Source: Cannabis sativa (Eukaryota > Streptophyta > Magnoliopsida > Rosales > Cannabaceae). From it: a DNA stretch of 64,000 nucleotides. The notes beneath the pieces are model-generated. The model was not told the origin of the DNA. It did not search any database and worked only from the letters and a program-made list of their open reading frames with translations. Positions 11,566-23,552 of the stretch are shown in pieces. Position 1 is the first letter of the stretch, and every line of letters starts with the position of its first letter. The position numbers and the translations under genes are program-made. The DNA lies in the NCBI RefSeq assembly GCF_029168945.1, contig NC_083606.1, positions 14,968,041 through 15,032,040 on the forward strand. Reading direction: 5' to 3'.

Positions 11566-12340
11566 GCCCCCTCGAGCATGCGCGTGGTAATTTATATGGA
11601 CACATGTGATGCTCGAGTAACTTTGAGAGTTTGGCACATAAACTTTCTACTTCTTTTTGTAGCTTTCTTATTCTACCACTCTTAATTTGAAAGGATAAAT
11701 ACTTTTCATATTTGTCTTTGAGATTAGGGAGAGCAATTTGAAGTTTTGATTTGGTAATTGTATCTATTATTTATATTGCCTACATACCCAGATCAGGATC
11801 AAGCCTTTCGTAGTTTAGAGAAGCACTTTGAGTGTTTGTGCTTCTTTACTCTACCCTTAAGCTTTGTGCTTTGAGATATTTTTCTTAACGCATTTTAGCT
11901 TCTTGCTTCGAGTCTTGGCTTTTTGCCTTTAGTTCTCGCTTTTACTTTAAACTTTAAGCTCTTTGCGGCTCTCTTTTTCTTTGAGCTTTCACCTCTTTTT
12001 CTTTGAGCTTGCACCTCTTTTTCTTCTTTAAACTTTAAGTCTTGAGCATTAACTTCATGTTGCTTAATTTTTTTTTTTCCTTGAGCGTTAGCTTTTTGCT
12101 TTGCTTAATTTCCTAGAGCTTTAGGTTTTGTTTTTTTTTTGCTCAATTTATTTCTAAGCCTTAGCTTTTTTGCTTTGTTTATTTTTTTCTCTAAGCGTTT
12201 TCTTTTTGCTTAGCTCTATTTTTTTTTAATTATTTTTTTTAGCATTCACTTTTTTCTTGCTTTATTTTTTCTTGAGCGTTAGCTCTGTGTTATGCTCAAA
12301 TTTTTTTTAGGTTGCAACGAGTGACAACCTTTCTCCTCAT
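11566..12340 (-). other. 3' untranslated region of the old element, with a T-rich degenerate repeat
   Basis: Next to the LTR lies the polypurine tract and a 9-bp inverted pair CTCGAGCAT/ATGCTCGAG (11571-11579, 11609-11617). At 11779-11815 is the motif TGCCTACATAC ... GGATCAAGCC ... CGTAGTT, which recurs near 25.23 and 25.45 kb. From about 11820 to 12310 the sequence is a degenerate, irregularly spaced repeat of GAGCGTTAGCTTTTTGCTT-like units. No gene was seen. Confidence 0.5.
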
Positions 12341-13740
12341 TCAAAAGAAAAATTTGTCCTTAGTTAAAGAGACAATATCACAATTTACTTTTTGAAATTG
12401 AGACTCTATTTGGATCTCTTCGTGTTGGACCATCTTTTTAATGATACTTTTGAGGGCACAATATTTTGTTGTTGAATGAGTGTCACTTCGATGGTACCGA
12501 TAATAATTAGTTTTGTCAGTATTATTGCCTTCTTTTGCTTTTTTAGACTTTGTGAGATTTATAGCTTTTGCAGCTAATAATTCATCTAATATTTTTTTGA
12601 CATCATCTTCATCAATGAACGAATACTCTATAGTCTCTTTTATAATGGACTGTTTTGATAGTATTTTAGCTTTTCTTTTGCCTTTATCATATTTTACAAA
12701 GGTAGCAATTGATTCATGTGACATGTCATTTTGACGAGCTATTTGCACCTCAACATTACTTTCTTTAGAAACCAGCTCATTGAAAATTTCAAGTTCTGTG
12801 GAGCATAAATAGACTGCTATCTTGGAAATGAGATTTTGTCTACACAATTGAACTGCAGATAGCTCAAACAATTTTTCTGGACATTGAAGTCGAATACTTC
12901 TCCATCTAGCAATAAATTCGTTGACAAATTCATCTATTCTTTGCTTATAAGTTTCAGCTAGGTCACTAATAGTGACTTCTCTTATTAAGCTTACAAACTG
13001 AGCAATATAAGCTCTTTGCACGTCGTCCCATGTGATTATTGATCCTGGTGGTAATTGTGTAGATCAAGTGAATGCCATCCCTTTAAGTGACTGCATAAAT
13101 TGTCTTATGAGTAATGTATTTGACTGAGCAGATTCACCACATGTTGAGACAAAGTATGCTAGATGCTCTTTAGGGGACCCATTTATCCCATCAAACTTTT
13201 TAAATTGTAAATTTATGTAATTTGGGGATATAGAACATAATCATAATGGGCCGAATATGGTTTATGGTATCCAAGAATAGGCATATTTTTTGTTTCATAT
13301 CATTCTTGAATAATTCGTGATGAGGTACTGAAGTTGATGGTGTAGGCTCTTTTAAATAAGGTTGTGTCGGCAAAGTTGTTGACACTTGCTCCTGTTCCAC
13401 TTATTTTTGCTTACTTACACTAGCTTGTTTAGCTAATTGTGTTGTAAGATATTCAACTTCAGCGTTTTTCTCTGCCAACTTTCTTTGCAACTCTTCAATT
13501 TGTTATTCCAAACTCATCGTTCCAATAACAAACACTGACATACTGTTAGATTCAATGTTGTTACATTTCACTAACTTCCTTGGAAAAGTCTTCTCATCAT
13601 TTGTAGATGGAACATTGCAATATGAGTCACTAGAACATTTAATAAAGCTTTTGGATTGAACTGCAAAGATACTGGGGCACTCATAAGCTAAACATTTTCG
13701 TACAGGTTGTAGTTTTGAGCATACTACTTGTCTCATGTAC
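12341..13740 (-). pseudogene. Ty3/gypsy-type gag remnant of the old element
   Basis: Reading right to left: a coiled-coil-like start (QQIEELQRKLAEKNAEVEYL, about 13505-13445), then KKFDGINGSPKEHLAYFV (about 13205-13150), FMQSLKGMAFT, a TGA stop where the family has Trp, STQLPPGSIITWDDVQ, and then an open frame from 13021 with EFVNEFIARWRSIRLQCPEKL. This is the Retrotrans_gag domain. Near the end is YYRYHRSDTHSTTKYCALK, a degenerate form of the CxxHxxxxHxTxxC segment seen after such gag domains. Stops and at least one frame change make it non-functional. No protease or RT follows before the 3' LTR. Confidence 0.7.
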
Positions 13741-13899
13741 TATTTTGGATTATTCCTTAATGCCCCAGTTATAGCAATGGTGGTTCTTATGGTATTTTGA
13801 CCATGAAGACATTCCCACCATGCTTCTTCTTTTTCTCTTGAAGTCCATTCATTTATGCCATAGACGATGTGTACGAGTTCAATTGTGAAAAGTTAAACC
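13741..13899 (-). pseudogene. Continuation of an unrecognised element protein, cut off by Cassandra
   Basis: On the minus strand the frame from 23991 onwards continues here in phase when the Cassandra array and one copy of its CAATA target are left out (DASI then GFNFSQLNSYTSSM). It soon meets stop codons. The protein is the same unidentified one described at 23991-24716. Confidence 0.45.
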
Positions 13900-14049
13900 C
13901 AATATGTGACAGTCAGTAGTCCCGTGATTTGTAAGGGGAAATACCGGTTAAGCTGTACAATCCCACATTGCCTGGGGAAGGTCAAGTGGGATGATTCTGA
14001 GGCTGTGTGGGTATGGGACTACACAGTTAAAGAGAGCTTAAATGGATTG

Positions 14050-15926
14050 TGTAACGCCCGTATTTTAATAATAATAATAAACTCGGAAATTAACTTTAAT
14101 AATTTATATTAATAACCATATGGATCGGGATCCCGAGTATCAAAAATTTAGGTTAAAAGTACTTTACTATTACATATATATATTTTTTTTCTTGAAAAGT
14201 TTTGCGGACATGCATCTTCAAAATACAGACTCCAAAATATTTATAAACCGAAACCCTCCAGGTTGCACTGCCGCGATATGTACAATCATGCCGAGTTCCG
14301 CCTCACTGTTCCTCCAGCTTTGCTTTTCCTTTACCTACACAAGGTAGCAAACTGATGAGTCAACAGACTCAGTAAGATATGCAAGAAATATAAACGTAGC
14401 ACGCTGCCAGCTTTATGATCAAGCTGCCCTGAGCTTAACAACGAAGCTCACCAAATGATTAAGAACGTTCTTAAGGGTAGTACGACTACTATACCAAATG
14501 CACTAAAGTACCAACTCTGTACTTGTGTTGGTAGAGCCCTAACTGTACTCCCGAGAATTACTAAGTGTTGTACCACGAACACGACGTACCCTGGTTACTC
14601 GTGTTGGTAACACCGTAATTACATAAACATCCAAAACAAGCATAAACATTCATATATATATTCTTACGCTATCTTACCTTGTTCCGTGCTCAAGTGTGCC
14701 GGTCAGCCTGAGTGGAAGTGCAGCTCGACGTTTTTACAGGGCCCTAAACCAATATGTTCAAAAACCGATGAGAGACTCGCTAAAATACTTATCGGGGATT
14801 TAAAATACAAACTAAGCTTAACCCTATCGATGAAAAGGATGCCAATACCCTAAAATACTTAAAAACGGGAAAAACTAGGGTTCGGGAAAAAGCCCCAACC
14901 GGCAGGTCGGTTCCCAACCGGAAGTCCGGTTCCTGGGACCAACCGGTCGACCGGTTGCAACAGGTCAGAACCGGAATTCCGGTTCTGAGCTGGGAACCCA
15001 AAAACTCATCCCCTTAATTCAAAACAAACCCAAATCCTTTCAAAACTTCCAGAATACCTGCATACAATATTTTAAACTAATCCCAAGCAGCAAAACACCA
15101 CAATTCACACAATTTCTCAAATCACCATTAGAGCTCCAACTTGAGCTCTTTAACTAACTTTTCATCCCAACTTCAAAATAACTAACTAACTCAGCCCTAA
15201 ACACTCAAAGCAATCAATACCTAACTCCAGAAAAGAGAACAAACTAAGAGCACACTCACAGCCCCCTTAAATCCCAAGACTACCAACCAAAACTTAAAAT
15301 AAAATCAAAGAATATCAAAGGAAGCAAGCAAGAAGAGTTTACCTTGAATTAGAGCTTCAATTACAACAACAACTAGGTGAATTGAACAAGAAAATCCCAG
15401 CTTAGTGCTGGTTCCTACCAAATCGAGAGAAAGAGGGAAAGAGAGAAGTGATTTTTCTAGGTTTTTCTTTCTACTTCTTCACACAAGAAATAATTGACTT
15501 TTCTTTCTTCTTTTTTTTTTTTTAAAAGAAATGCTTAAATTCAGATTTTAAATAAAATCAAATAAGACAAAATCTTCCTTTGGCAATTTACTAAATTGCC
15601 CTTAACTAAAATCCTTATATTAACCAACCAAAAAGGGTAAGTTGGTAATTAAAACCCCGACAATTCTAACGCTTCTAAAATCTACTATAATACTCCGATA
15701 TTATTCTAAACTATATAAAATGCGACTCTCTATAGGCCCAACGTCGCTTTCCACAGCTTCAGGACACATTCACAGAAATTAAGAAATTACATAAATAACA
15801 TAATAAATAAATATATGAACTCAAATAAATTCCCATAATCGTCTTATTATCAATAATAATAAAAATCTCATACATAAACCCTAATTATTTAATAATTCAA
15901 AGTATTATTCATATGCGGTCTTTACA
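14050..15926 (-). repeat. 3' LTR of chromovirus 1
   Basis: In the sense direction it runs TGTAAAGACC to GGGCGTTACA. The patch at 14889-14989 holds four inverted-repeat units, among them AACCGGTCGACCGGTT and GAACCGGAATTCCGGTTC, both perfect palindromes. A T-run and pyrimidine-rich stretch lie at 15495-15525. Confidence 0.93.
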
Positions 15927-15963
15927 ATTATCCCCCCGTTAAAAAGGATTTCGCCCCCGAAAT

Positions 15964-18900
15964 CTACCTGAACAACTCAGGATGCTGAGTCCTCATATCA
16001 GATTCAAGTTCCCAAGTGGCTTCTTCCACTTTACTATTTCTCCAGAGTACCTTGACTAATGATATGGTTTTGGTTCGGAGAACCTTTTCCTTTTATCCGA
16101 ATTTGCCTTTGGTTGTTCGTCATATGATAAATCAGGTTGCAATTCCAGTGCTTCATAACTCAGAACATGCATTGGATCAGACACGTACTTCCTCAGCATG
16201 GAAATATGAAACACATTATGCACTGCTGATAATGCTGGAGGTAAGGCTAACCTATAAGCAACTTGCCCAACTTTTTCCAGAATTTCAAAAGGTCCAATAA
16301 ACCTAGGGCTCAATTTACCTTTCTTCCCAAAGCGTCTGATTCCCTTCATCGGGGATACTCGTAGAAAGACATGATCACCAGGTTGGAATGTAACGTCCCG
16401 TCGCTTAGGATCTGCATAACTTTTCTGCCTGCTTTGAGAAGCAAGCATTCGAGCTTTGATCTTGTCTATTGCTTCATTCGTTTTCTGGACTAATTCAGGG
16501 CCCAAGTATTTCCGTTCTCCTGTTTCGTCCCAATGAATTGGGGAACGACACTTTCTTCCATAGAGCAGCTCATAGGGAGCCATTCCTATGGTACTTTGAT
16601 AGCTATTATTATAGGAGAATTCAATCAGAGGCAAATACTTACTCCATGACCCTCCAAAATCCATGACACAAGCTCGTAACAAGTCTTCAAGTATCTGGAT
16701 GGTTCGTTCAGATTGCCCATCTGTTTGAGGGTGAAAGGCTGTGCTGAATTTCAAATTAGTTCCCATAGCCTTTTGCAAACTTACCCAAAACTTTGAGGTA
16801 AATTTAGGATCCCTATCTGAAACGATTGACTTCGGTACTCCATGAAGACGAACAATTTCTTTCACATACAAATCAGCATACTGATCCACTGAATAGGTTA
16901 CCTTAACAGGTAAGAAATGTGCTGACTTTGTAAAACGATCCACCACAACCCAAACTGAGTCGTACATTCCTGTGGTTCTAGGCAAACCAACCACAAAGTC
17001 CATTGCAATGTCTTCCCACTTCCATTCTGGAAGTGTTAATGGCTGAAGTAATCCCGCCGGTCGTTGATGTTCAGCTTTGATTTGCTGACAGGTTAAGCAT
17101 TTAGTGACATAGTCCACTACATCCCTCTTCATCCCATACCACCAGAAATAGGGCTTCAAATCTTGATACATTTTGGTGGTTCCTGGATGTAATGAGTAAG
17201 GGGTAGTATGAGCTTCTTCTAAAATTTCCTTTCTAAGCTCACTGAAATCAGAGACACACACCCGTGCTTTAAACAATAACATCCCATTGTCAGAAATGGA
17301 GAAGTCCTTAGCTTTGCCTGCTAAGACATCTTCTCGAATTTTTACCAATTCAGGATCTTCTAACTGGGCCATTCTGATTCTTTCTAACAAATCTGACTGA
17401 AGTGTCAGATTAAATAATCTCTCAGTCACCAACTCAATGTTTGCTCTAACCATTTCCGAGGCTAGCTGAGAGGAAATCATAACCATGTTGGATATCTGAT
17501 CAGGTCCTTTTCTGCTTAAGGCATCAGCCACCACATTTGCCTTTCCAGGATGATACAAGATTTCACAGTCATAGTCTTTTACCAATTCTAACCACCTTCT
17601 CTGTCTCATATTCAAATCCTTCTGAGTGAAGAAATACTTGAGACTCTTGTGGTCAGTATAAATCTCACACCTTTCACCATACAAATAATGTCGCCAGATT
17701 TTCAAGGCGAACACCACTGCTGCAAGTTCTAGGTCGTGAGTTGGGTAACGCTGCTCATAATCTTTCAATTGCCGAGAAGCATAAGCTATGACTTTATCTG
17801 CTTGCATTAACACACAGCCTAAACCCTGCCTTGATGCATCACAATACACCACAAACTTTTCTTGATCTGAAGGCAAGGCTAGAACAGGAGCTGAAATCAA
17901 TCGTTGCTTTAGCTCTTGAAAACTCTTTTCACACTTATCTGACCATATATATCGCTGATTTTTCCTAGTTAACTCGGATAACGGCATCGCAATTTTGGAA
18001 AATCCTTCCACAAAACGCCGATAATAACCCGCTAAACCGAGAAAACTTCGAATTTCAGTGACTGTTTTAGGTCTAGGCCAATTCTTCACCGCTTCAATCT
18101 TTCCTGGATCAACCATAATTCCATCTTTTCCAACAATATGCCCCAGAAAAGACACTTGCGACAGCCAGAACTCACACTTTTTGAACTTTGCATAGAGTTT
18201 ATGATCTCTAAGCCGCTGCAGAACCATTCGAAGATGTTGGTCATGCTCTGCTTCTGACCGAGAGTACACAAGAATATCATCGATAAATACAATTACAAAA
18301 TTATCGAGGAAATCCTTGAATACCCTATTCATGAGATCCATAAAAGCTGCCGGTGCATTCGTTAACCCAAAAGACATAACCAGGAATTCATAGTGGCCAT
18401 ACCTGGTTCGGAAAGCTGTTTTTGGGATATCCTCTTCTCGAATTCTCAATTGATGATATCCAGACCTCAAGTCAATCTTAGAAAATACTGTCTTGCCCTG
18501 AAGTTGGTCAAACAAATCGTCAATCCTGGGCAGAGGATATTTATTCTTAATGGTTAACTTATTCAGCTCCCGATAATCAATACACATCCGAAGAGTTCCA
18601 TCTTTCTTCTTCACAAATAGCACAGGGGCTCCCCAAGGTGACACACTAGGTCGAGTGAACCCTAGATCCAACATCCCTTGGAGTTGTATTTTCAGTTCTT
18701 TTAATTCAGCAGGTGCCATTCGGTAGGGTGCCTTTGAAACAGGTTCTGCCCCAGGAATTAAATCAATAACAAAATCTATTTCCCGCTGGGGTGGTAACCC
18801 AGGCAATTCCTCTGGAAACACATCCAGGAATTCCTTAACCACTTTAACTTCTTCAGGTCCAAGTAACACGTATTTACCGGAATCTACTACCGCCGCGTAA

Positions 18901-20581
18901 ACCCAACACATCCATCTCGTAATAAATCTCTAGCTTTCAATGCTGAGATTCTAGGGACACGAGAACCTTGGACTAAACCAACAAAAACGAAAGGTTCCTC
19001 ATTCTCTGGTTCAAAAGTCACCATTTTCCGTTTACAATCAATACTAGCAGAGTATTTGGACAAAAAGTCCATACCAAGTATAATATCAAATTCGGCCAAT
19101 GGTAACTCCACGAGATCAACACTCAATTCTCTATCTTCAATTCTAATTATTACTGACCTAATCCACTTTCTTGAAATAATTAATTCTCCATTAGGCAACA
19201 GGGTTCCAAACCCCGTCTCGAGAATATCACTAGGTCTATCAAACTGATCAAGAAGTCTTGATGACACATAAGACCGAGTAGCACCCGAATCAAATAAAAC
19301 AGTATAAGCAAAACCATTGATTAGAAGCTGACCTGTAACTACTGAAGGACTGGCAGCAGCATCTGCCTGAGTTATAGCAAAGACACGAGCAGGTGCAGGT
19401 ACAGGTTTGACTTCGGGCTTCGATTCCTCTTTCTTCAACTGAGGACAGTCTTTCCTGAGATGTCCCACCGAACCACACTGAAAACAGGCTCTCCGGTTAC
19501 AAACCCCGGGATGATGCTTCTTACAACGCGGGCACTCAGGATAAGAATAAGTCTGACGTCCTCCTCTATTCTGGTTTCCTCGAAACCTTTTTCCTTGCCC
19601 TGAACTTCCCGAGGATGGAAAAGTTCTTTTCTTCTGTTCAAAGGTAGAACCCCCACTCTCTTTCTCAGGACCCGACATAGGGAGAGTAGTGATCCCACCA
19701 ACACCAGAAGACTCTCGGGTTTCTTGTAAAAATTTAACTGCCCCTTCTGCTCGAAGAGCCTTATCAACCATTTCTGCATAAGTCGTTGTATCACTCGTTG
19801 TAATAACCAGGTCATGTCTGATTTTGGCATTCAGCCCAGCCAAATACTTTTCTTTCTTACTGAAGTCTGTTGGTACAATTCCGGAGGCTAACTTAGCCAA
19901 ACGATCAAACTTGGTGGTATACTCGGTTACTGTCATACCCTCACCTTGTACCAACTCAACAAATTCCTTCCGCTTTGCACTGCGGACCGCCTCATTGTAA
20001 TATTTGGCGTTGAACAATTCCCGGAACTCCTCCCAAGTCATTCTGGTCACATCCCTAGTAAGGGATACCATTTCCCACCAAATCAGGGCATCCTCCTGAA
20101 ATTGGAACGTGGCACATGCCACACCCTATCATTTCCAGCTACTCCCATAAAATTCAGTATTCTTTCGATCACAGTCAACCACTGCTCAGCCTTAAGAACA
20201 TCAGGGCCTCCCAGAAATACTGGAGGCGCTTGCTTTCTGAACCTCTCATATAAAGGCTCCATGCGGTTACCAGCAACATGTTGCTCAGCTGGCACCGCAG
20301 GGGCTGCGGCTGCAACCGGCCGGTTGCAGGGGAGGCGCAACAGGGGCATCCCGTTGCCTGAGTCGCCGAATCTCTTCTTCTTGTTGCTCAATTCTAGTTT
20401 GCATTTCAGCAAACCTTTGTTCCCAATCAACAGGGGCCTGAGGTGGATTCTCCTGTCCACCTCTCGGGACTCGACCGCGGCCTCTACCGCGCCCACGGGG
20501 GTTTTGGGGATTTCTACCACCCCGACCACCTCCGGTCTCAACCAATTCACCCTGCCTTCTAACGTTTCGCTGGTCGTCCAT
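15964..20581 (-). pseudogene. Chromovirus 1 Gag-Pol polyprotein, nearly intact but with four frameshifts
   Basis: The single gag-pol frame starts at 20581 (MDDQRNVRRQG) and ends at the TAG at 15964. Parts in order: an RG-rich gag N-terminus; gag (MEPLYERF, AEQWL, YYNEAVRSAKRKEF); the CCHC knuckle CFQCGSVGHLRKDC; protease LFDSGAT; RT with YRELNKLT and FIDDILVYS; RNase H with VYCDASRQG and [10 protein letters not shown]; integrase with the HHCC finger (LHPGTTKM to CLTCQQ) and the DDE core ([21 protein letters not shown]); and a C-terminal chromodomain-like tail ([19 protein letters not shown]). Single-base shifts fall near 20320, 20115, 18895 and 16075. The longest frame, 18911-16056, covers RT to integrase. 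With LTRs this similar the breaks are recent, or some are assembly errors. Confidence 0.93.
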
Positions 20582-20802
20582 TATTTAGGACTTAGCCTGC
20601 GAACCCACAAGGCACGTAGGTCAGACAGTGGTCAAAATACTTTCAAGACCGCAATTAAAATTTAAAACACCTTATTCAATCATATATATACAACACAACA
20701 TATCTTAAATTAGTTTGCAAAAAGAAATAAAGCTTACGGAACCGTGAGTTGAACTCGACACTGGCCTTGATTGTAAATATCTTGACGGTCTTCAGTGGAC
20801 AA

Positions 20803-20821
20803 CCCAGTGGCTCTGATACCA
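20803..20821 (-). other. Primer-binding site of chromovirus 1 (initiator Met tRNA)
   Basis: On the minus strand the 5' LTR ends GTTACA, followed by three bases and then TGGTATCAGAGCCACTGGG, a match to the 3' end of plant initiator-methionine tRNA. Confidence 0.85.
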
Positions 20822-20824
20822 AAC

Positions 20825-22693
20825 TGTAACGCCCGTATTTTAATAATAATAATAAACTCGGAAATTAACTTTAATAATTTATATTAATAACCATATGGAT
20901 CGGGATCCCGAGTATCAAAAATTTAGGTTAAAAGTACTTTACTATTACATATATATATATTTTTTTTCTTGAAAAGTTTTGCGGACATGCATCTTCAAAA
21001 TACAGACTCCAAAATATTTATAAATCGAAACCCTCCAGGTTGCACTGCCGCGATATGTACAATCATGCCGAGTTCCGCCTCACTGTTCCTCCAGCTTTGC
21101 TTTTCCTTTACCTACACAAGGTAGCAAACTGATGAGTCAACGTACTCGCAAGATATGCAAGAAATATAAACGTAGCACGCTGCCAGCTTTATGATCAAGC
21201 TGCCCTGAGCTTAACAACGAAGCTCACCAAATGATTAAGAACGTTCTTAAGGGTAGTACGACTACTATACCAAATGCACTAAAGTACCAACTCTGTACTT
21301 GTGTTGGTAGAGCCCTAACTGTACTCCCGAGAATTACTAAGTGTTGTACCACGAACACGACGTACCCTGGTTACTCGTGTTGGTAACACCGTAATTACAT
21401 AAACATCCAAAACAAGCATAAACATTCATATATATATTCTTACGCTATCTTACCTCGTTCCGTGCTCAAGTGTGCCGGTCAGCCTGAGTGGAAGTGCAGC
21501 TCGACGTTTTTACAGGGCCCTAAACCAATATGTTCAAAAACCGATGAGAGACTCGCTAAAATACTTATCGGGGATTTAAAATACAAACTAAGCTTAACCC
21601 TATCGATGAAAAGGATGCCAATACCCTAAAATACTTAAAAACGGGAAAAACTAGGGTTCGGGAAAAAGCCCCAACCGAGTCGGTTCCCAACCGAAGTCCG
21701 GTTTCGGGACCAACCGGCCGACCGGCTGCAACAGGGCCTCAGAACCGAATTCGGCTCGAGGAACCCAAAAACTCATCCCCTTAATTCAAAACAAACCCAA
21801 ATCCTTTCAAAACTTCCAGAATACCTGCATACAATATTTTAAACTAATCCCAAGCAGCAAAACACCACAATTCACACAATTTCTCAAATCACCATTAGAG
21901 CTCCAACTTGAGCTCTTTAACTAACTTTTCATCCCAACTTCAAAATAACTAACTAACTCAGCCCTAAACACTCAAAGCAATCAATACCTAACTCCAGAAA
22001 AGAGAACAAACTAAGAGCACACTCACAGCCCCCTTAAATCCCAAGACTACCAACCAAAACTTAAAATAAAATCAAAGAATATCAAAGGAAGCAAGCAAGA
22101 AGAGTTTACCTTGAATTAGAGCTTCAATTACAACAACAACTAGGTGAATTGAACAAGAAAATCCCAGCTTAGTGCTGGTTCCTACCAAATCGAGAGAAAG
22201 AGGGAAAGAGAGAAGTGATTTTTCTAGGTTTTTCTTTCTACTTCTTCACACAAGAAATAATTGACTTTTCTTTCTTCTTTTTTTTTTTTTAAAAGAAATG
22301 CTTAAATTCAGATTTTAAATAAAATCAAATAAGACAAAATCTTCCTTTGGCAATTTACTAAATTGCCCTTAACTAAAATCCTTATATTAACCAACCAAAA
22401 AGGGTAAGTTGGTAATTAAAACCCCGACAATTCTAACGCTTCTAAAATCTACTATAATACTCCGATATTATTCTAAACTATATAAAATGCGACTCTCTAT
22501 AGGCCCAACGTCGCTTTCCACAGCTTCCGGACACATTCACAGAAATTAAGAAATTACATAAATAACATAATAAATAAATATATGAACTCAAATAAATTCC
22601 CATAATCGTCTTATTATCAATAATAATAAAAATCTCATACATAAACCCTAATTATTTAATAATTCAAAGTATTATTCATATGCGGTCTTTACA
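20825..22693 (-). repeat. 5' LTR of chromovirus 1
   Basis: It matches the 3' LTR almost throughout, but the palindrome patch (21673-21767) is shortened: the arms read ACCGAGTCGGT, AACCGAAGTCCGGTTT, ACCGGCCGACCGGC and GAACCGAATTCGG. Most of the 8-bp length difference between the LTRs arises here. Confidence 0.93.
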
Positions 22694-22753
22694 GATTGAT
22701 TGGTACTACCTATATCAACAAGGTGCATCTTGTTTTTCGGTAGCCCATCTCCA

Positions 22754-22821
22754 AAGAACTCCACAGTTAAGCGTGCTTGGCCTGGGGTAATTTAAGGATG
22801 GGTGACCTCCAGGGAAGTTTT
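22754..22821 (+). ncRNA. 5S-rRNA-derived segment in Cassandra LTR1
   Basis: AAGAACTCCACAGTTAAGCG continues with TGCTTGG, then AAGGATGGGTGACCTCC and GGGAAG. These correspond to the middle of plant 5S rRNA with box A, the intermediate element and box C of the internal pol III promoter. The start and end of a true 5S gene are missing, so this is a domesticated LTR segment, not a 5S gene. Whether it is transcribed here is unknown. Confidence 0.75.
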
Positions 22822-22986
22822 CCTAGGAAGCGTGCGAGTGAGGACAAAACATGCTGGAAACACTCGTGTTGGTCTGTAGGGTCAGTCATCAGTCCATGAA
22901 GCAGCCAGAGTGACGTACTCGTGTATAAGAGCCATTCATTCCGTGGGTGTAAGGACCCAATGGAGGCTTGAAGCGGGGACGTTACA

Positions 22987-23048
22987 AATGGTATCAGAGC
23001 CTTGACCCAGCCCGAAGTGTGGTCGACGAGGGCGTAAGGGGGGATGAT
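22987..23048 (+). other. Cassandra internal region 1 (PBS to PPT)
   Basis: It starts AA, then TGGTATCAGAGCC, the initiator-Met primer site, and ends GTAAGGGGGGATGAT before LTR2. Nothing coding is present. Confidence 0.85.
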
Positions 23049-23481
23049 TGTGACAGTCAGTAGTCCCGTGATCCGTAAGGGGAAACATCGGGTAAGCTGT
23101 ACAATCCCACATCGCCTGGGGAAGGTCAAGTGGGATAATTTTAAGGCTGTGTCGGTATGGGACTACACAGTTGAAGAGAGCTTAAATGGATTGATTGGTA
23201 CTACCTATATCAACAAGGTGCATCTTGTTTTTCGGTAGCCCATCTCGAAAGAACTCCACAGTTAAGCGTGCTTGGCCTGGGGTAATTTAAAAAGGGGTGA
23301 CCTCCTGGGAAGTTTTCCCAGGAAGCGTGCGAGTGAGGACAAAATATGCTGGAAATACTCGTGTTGGTCTGTAGGGTCAGTCGTCAGTCCATGAAGCAGC
23401 CAGAGTGACATACTCGTGTATAAGAGCCATTCATTCCGTGGGTGTAAGGGCCCAATGGAGGCCTGAAGCGGGGACGTTACA
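23049..23481 (+). repeat. Cassandra LTR2
   Basis: This is a complete 433-bp LTR, TGTGACAGTC to GACGTTACA. Its 5S-like segment is at about 23246-23313; the intermediate element is altered (AAAAAGGGGTGACC in place of AAGGATGGGTGACC), which may weaken pol III recognition. Confidence 0.9.
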
Positions 23482-23552
23482 AATGGTATCAGAGCCTTGA
23501 CCCAGCCCGAAGTGTGGTCGACGAGGACGTCGAACCCCGTAAGGGGGGTGAT
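23482..23552 (+). other. Cassandra internal region 2 (PBS to PPT)
   Basis: It starts with the same primer site and is 9 bp longer than internal region 1 because of an extra CGTCGAACCCC-like stretch. It ends AAGGGGGGTGAT before LTR3. Confidence 0.85.

Larger units (their letters stand above)
14050..22693 (-). mobile_element. Tekay-like chromovirus (Ty3/gypsy), 8.6 kb, inserted in Cassandra LTR1
   Basis: Two long LTRs, 14050-15926 (1877 bp, the 3' LTR) and 20825-22693 (1869 bp, the 5' LTR), flank a minus-strand gag-pol. The target duplication GATTG is perfect (14045-14049, 22694-22698) and lies in the first Cassandra LTR. The primer site TGGTATCAGAGCCACTGGG runs 20821-20803, three bases inside the 5' LTR. 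A purine tract (AACGGGGGGATAAT, 15940-15927) borders the 3' LTR. The LTRs are nearly identical except in one GC-rich patch. Confidence 0.95.

Noticed and set aside
18887..18911. Programmed frameshift between gag and pol of chromovirus 1
   Set aside because: Elements of this lineage normally use one gag-pol frame, chromovirus 2 reads through here without a shift, and three other random shifts are present in the same copy.
20803..20821. tRNA-Met gene fragment
   Set aside because: The short match sits 3 bases from an LTR end and is a primer-binding site.
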